DNA from: Ancylomarina euxina
GTDB taxonomy: Bacteria; Bacteroidota; Bacteroidia; Bacteroidales; Marinifilaceae
Direction: 5' to 3'
Assembly (NCBI RefSeq): GCF_003863355.1
Contig: NZ_QQWG01000025.1
Location: 1-42,361, forward strand
DNA length: 42,361 nt
Every line of letters starts with the position of its first letter. Within the stretch, counting starts at the first letter, position 1. The position numbers and the translations under genes are program-made. Shown in pieces: positions 42,157 to 42,361 of the stretch. Below the pieces are notes generated by a model that searched no databases, was not told the origin of the DNA, and saw only the letters and a program-made list of their open reading frames with translations.

Positions 42157-42361
42157 ATCGAGTAGGTAGGGGGATTACTCCCCCGCTCTCTCACACCACC
42201 GTGCGTACTCTCGTACACGGCGGTTTCGAATAATGTTTGAACTGTTTATAGATAACTGACATATTATATAATCCTAAATCTATGAACCATTGTAGATTCA
42301 TAGCCTGATGAGCTTGAGGACAACCTGATAATCGCCACCATCCTTTTCCTGATAGGGCTAA
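42157..42361 (-). mobile_element. Group II intron, 3' end (truncated by window edge)
   Basis: On the minus strand there is a domain V-like hairpin at about 42195-42225: CCGCCGTGTAC, GAGA tetraloop, GTAC, a 2-base bulge CG, then CACGGTGG. It is followed by a domain VI-like stem GGGGG...CCCCC (42184-42180 with 42173-42169) and the end CTACCTACTCGAT. The likely 3' splice point is near 42157, only about 17 bases after the stop of the M49-like gene. The 5' end lies beyond the window. Confidence 0.75.
42191..42361 (-). CDS. Group II intron maturase/reverse transcriptase, C-terminal fragment
   Basis: This partial frame enters from the right edge and gives 56 residues before TGA at 42193-42191. GKGWWRLSGCPQAHQAMNLQWF resembles the C-terminal end of group II intron-encoded proteins (GKGYWRxSxTPQ type), and the last residues (KPPCTRVRTVV) overlap domain V, as in other intron proteins read into the ribozyme core. 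The reverse-transcriptase domain would lie outside the window. Confidence 0.65.
   Translation of the reverse strand, partial: LALSGKGWWRLSGCPQAHQAMNLQWFIDLGLYNMSVIYKQFKHYSKPPCTRVRTVV

Noticed and set aside
1-42361. tRNA, rRNA or tmRNA genes
   Set aside because: I saw no cloverleaf or rRNA-like sequence on either strand, though reading by eye could miss a divergent tRNA.

Overview
The window looks like chromosomal DNA of a low-GC, probably marine or sediment Bacteroidota; Marinilabiliales is my best guess, by inference only. Supporting signs are a SusC/SusD pair, many -7 boxes of the TAnnTTTG type, starts without Shine-Dalgarno sequences, a PorE/OmpA-type protein, a DUF6261 protein and RAYT-linked palindromes. 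No rRNA, tRNA or CRISPR array was seen.

Layout. 1-523 holds a 20-bp-periodic repeat block that looks like two joined IS21-type ends without transposase genes. 524-6160: queE, a D-2-hydroxyacid dehydrogenase, a CYTH protein, and a large convergent GH3/beta-lactamase fusion. 6161-15000: two small uncharacterised genes, then a leftward block with a TehB-like methyltransferase, a selenocysteine-lyase-like cysteine desulfurase, a PorE-like protein, an AddB-like nuclease and a YiiX-like lipoprotein. 15270-19446: sucA-sucB, the E1 and E2 of 2-oxoglutarate dehydrogenase, closed by a strong terminator.

19500-23030 is a repeat-rich accessory island. It has a RAYT (IS200-like transposase) inside its REP palindromes, a DUF6261 gene with four 42-bp hairpin-forming tandem repeats just upstream, and a small DnaJ-type zinc-finger gene between two diverged copies of a ~93-bp module. 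23047-28172 is a partial histidine-degradation cluster (ftcD, hutI, divergent YfcC-type transporter). 28479-35284 is a four-gene SusC/SusD/Ig-like/lipid-binding operon with no degradative enzymes, plus one secreted protein. The end carries a 55-aa ferredoxin gene (minus strand, easily missed), a ZIP transporter, an NlpC/P60 peptidase, a PgpH-type HD phosphodiesterase, and an M49-like lipoprotein that has lost both zinc-binding histidines. The window closes in the 3' end of a minus-strand group II intron with a recognisable domain V.

The best candidates for something undescribed are the DUF6261 gene with its repeat array and the pseudo-M49 lipoprotein. All family assignments come from reading motifs; no database search was run.
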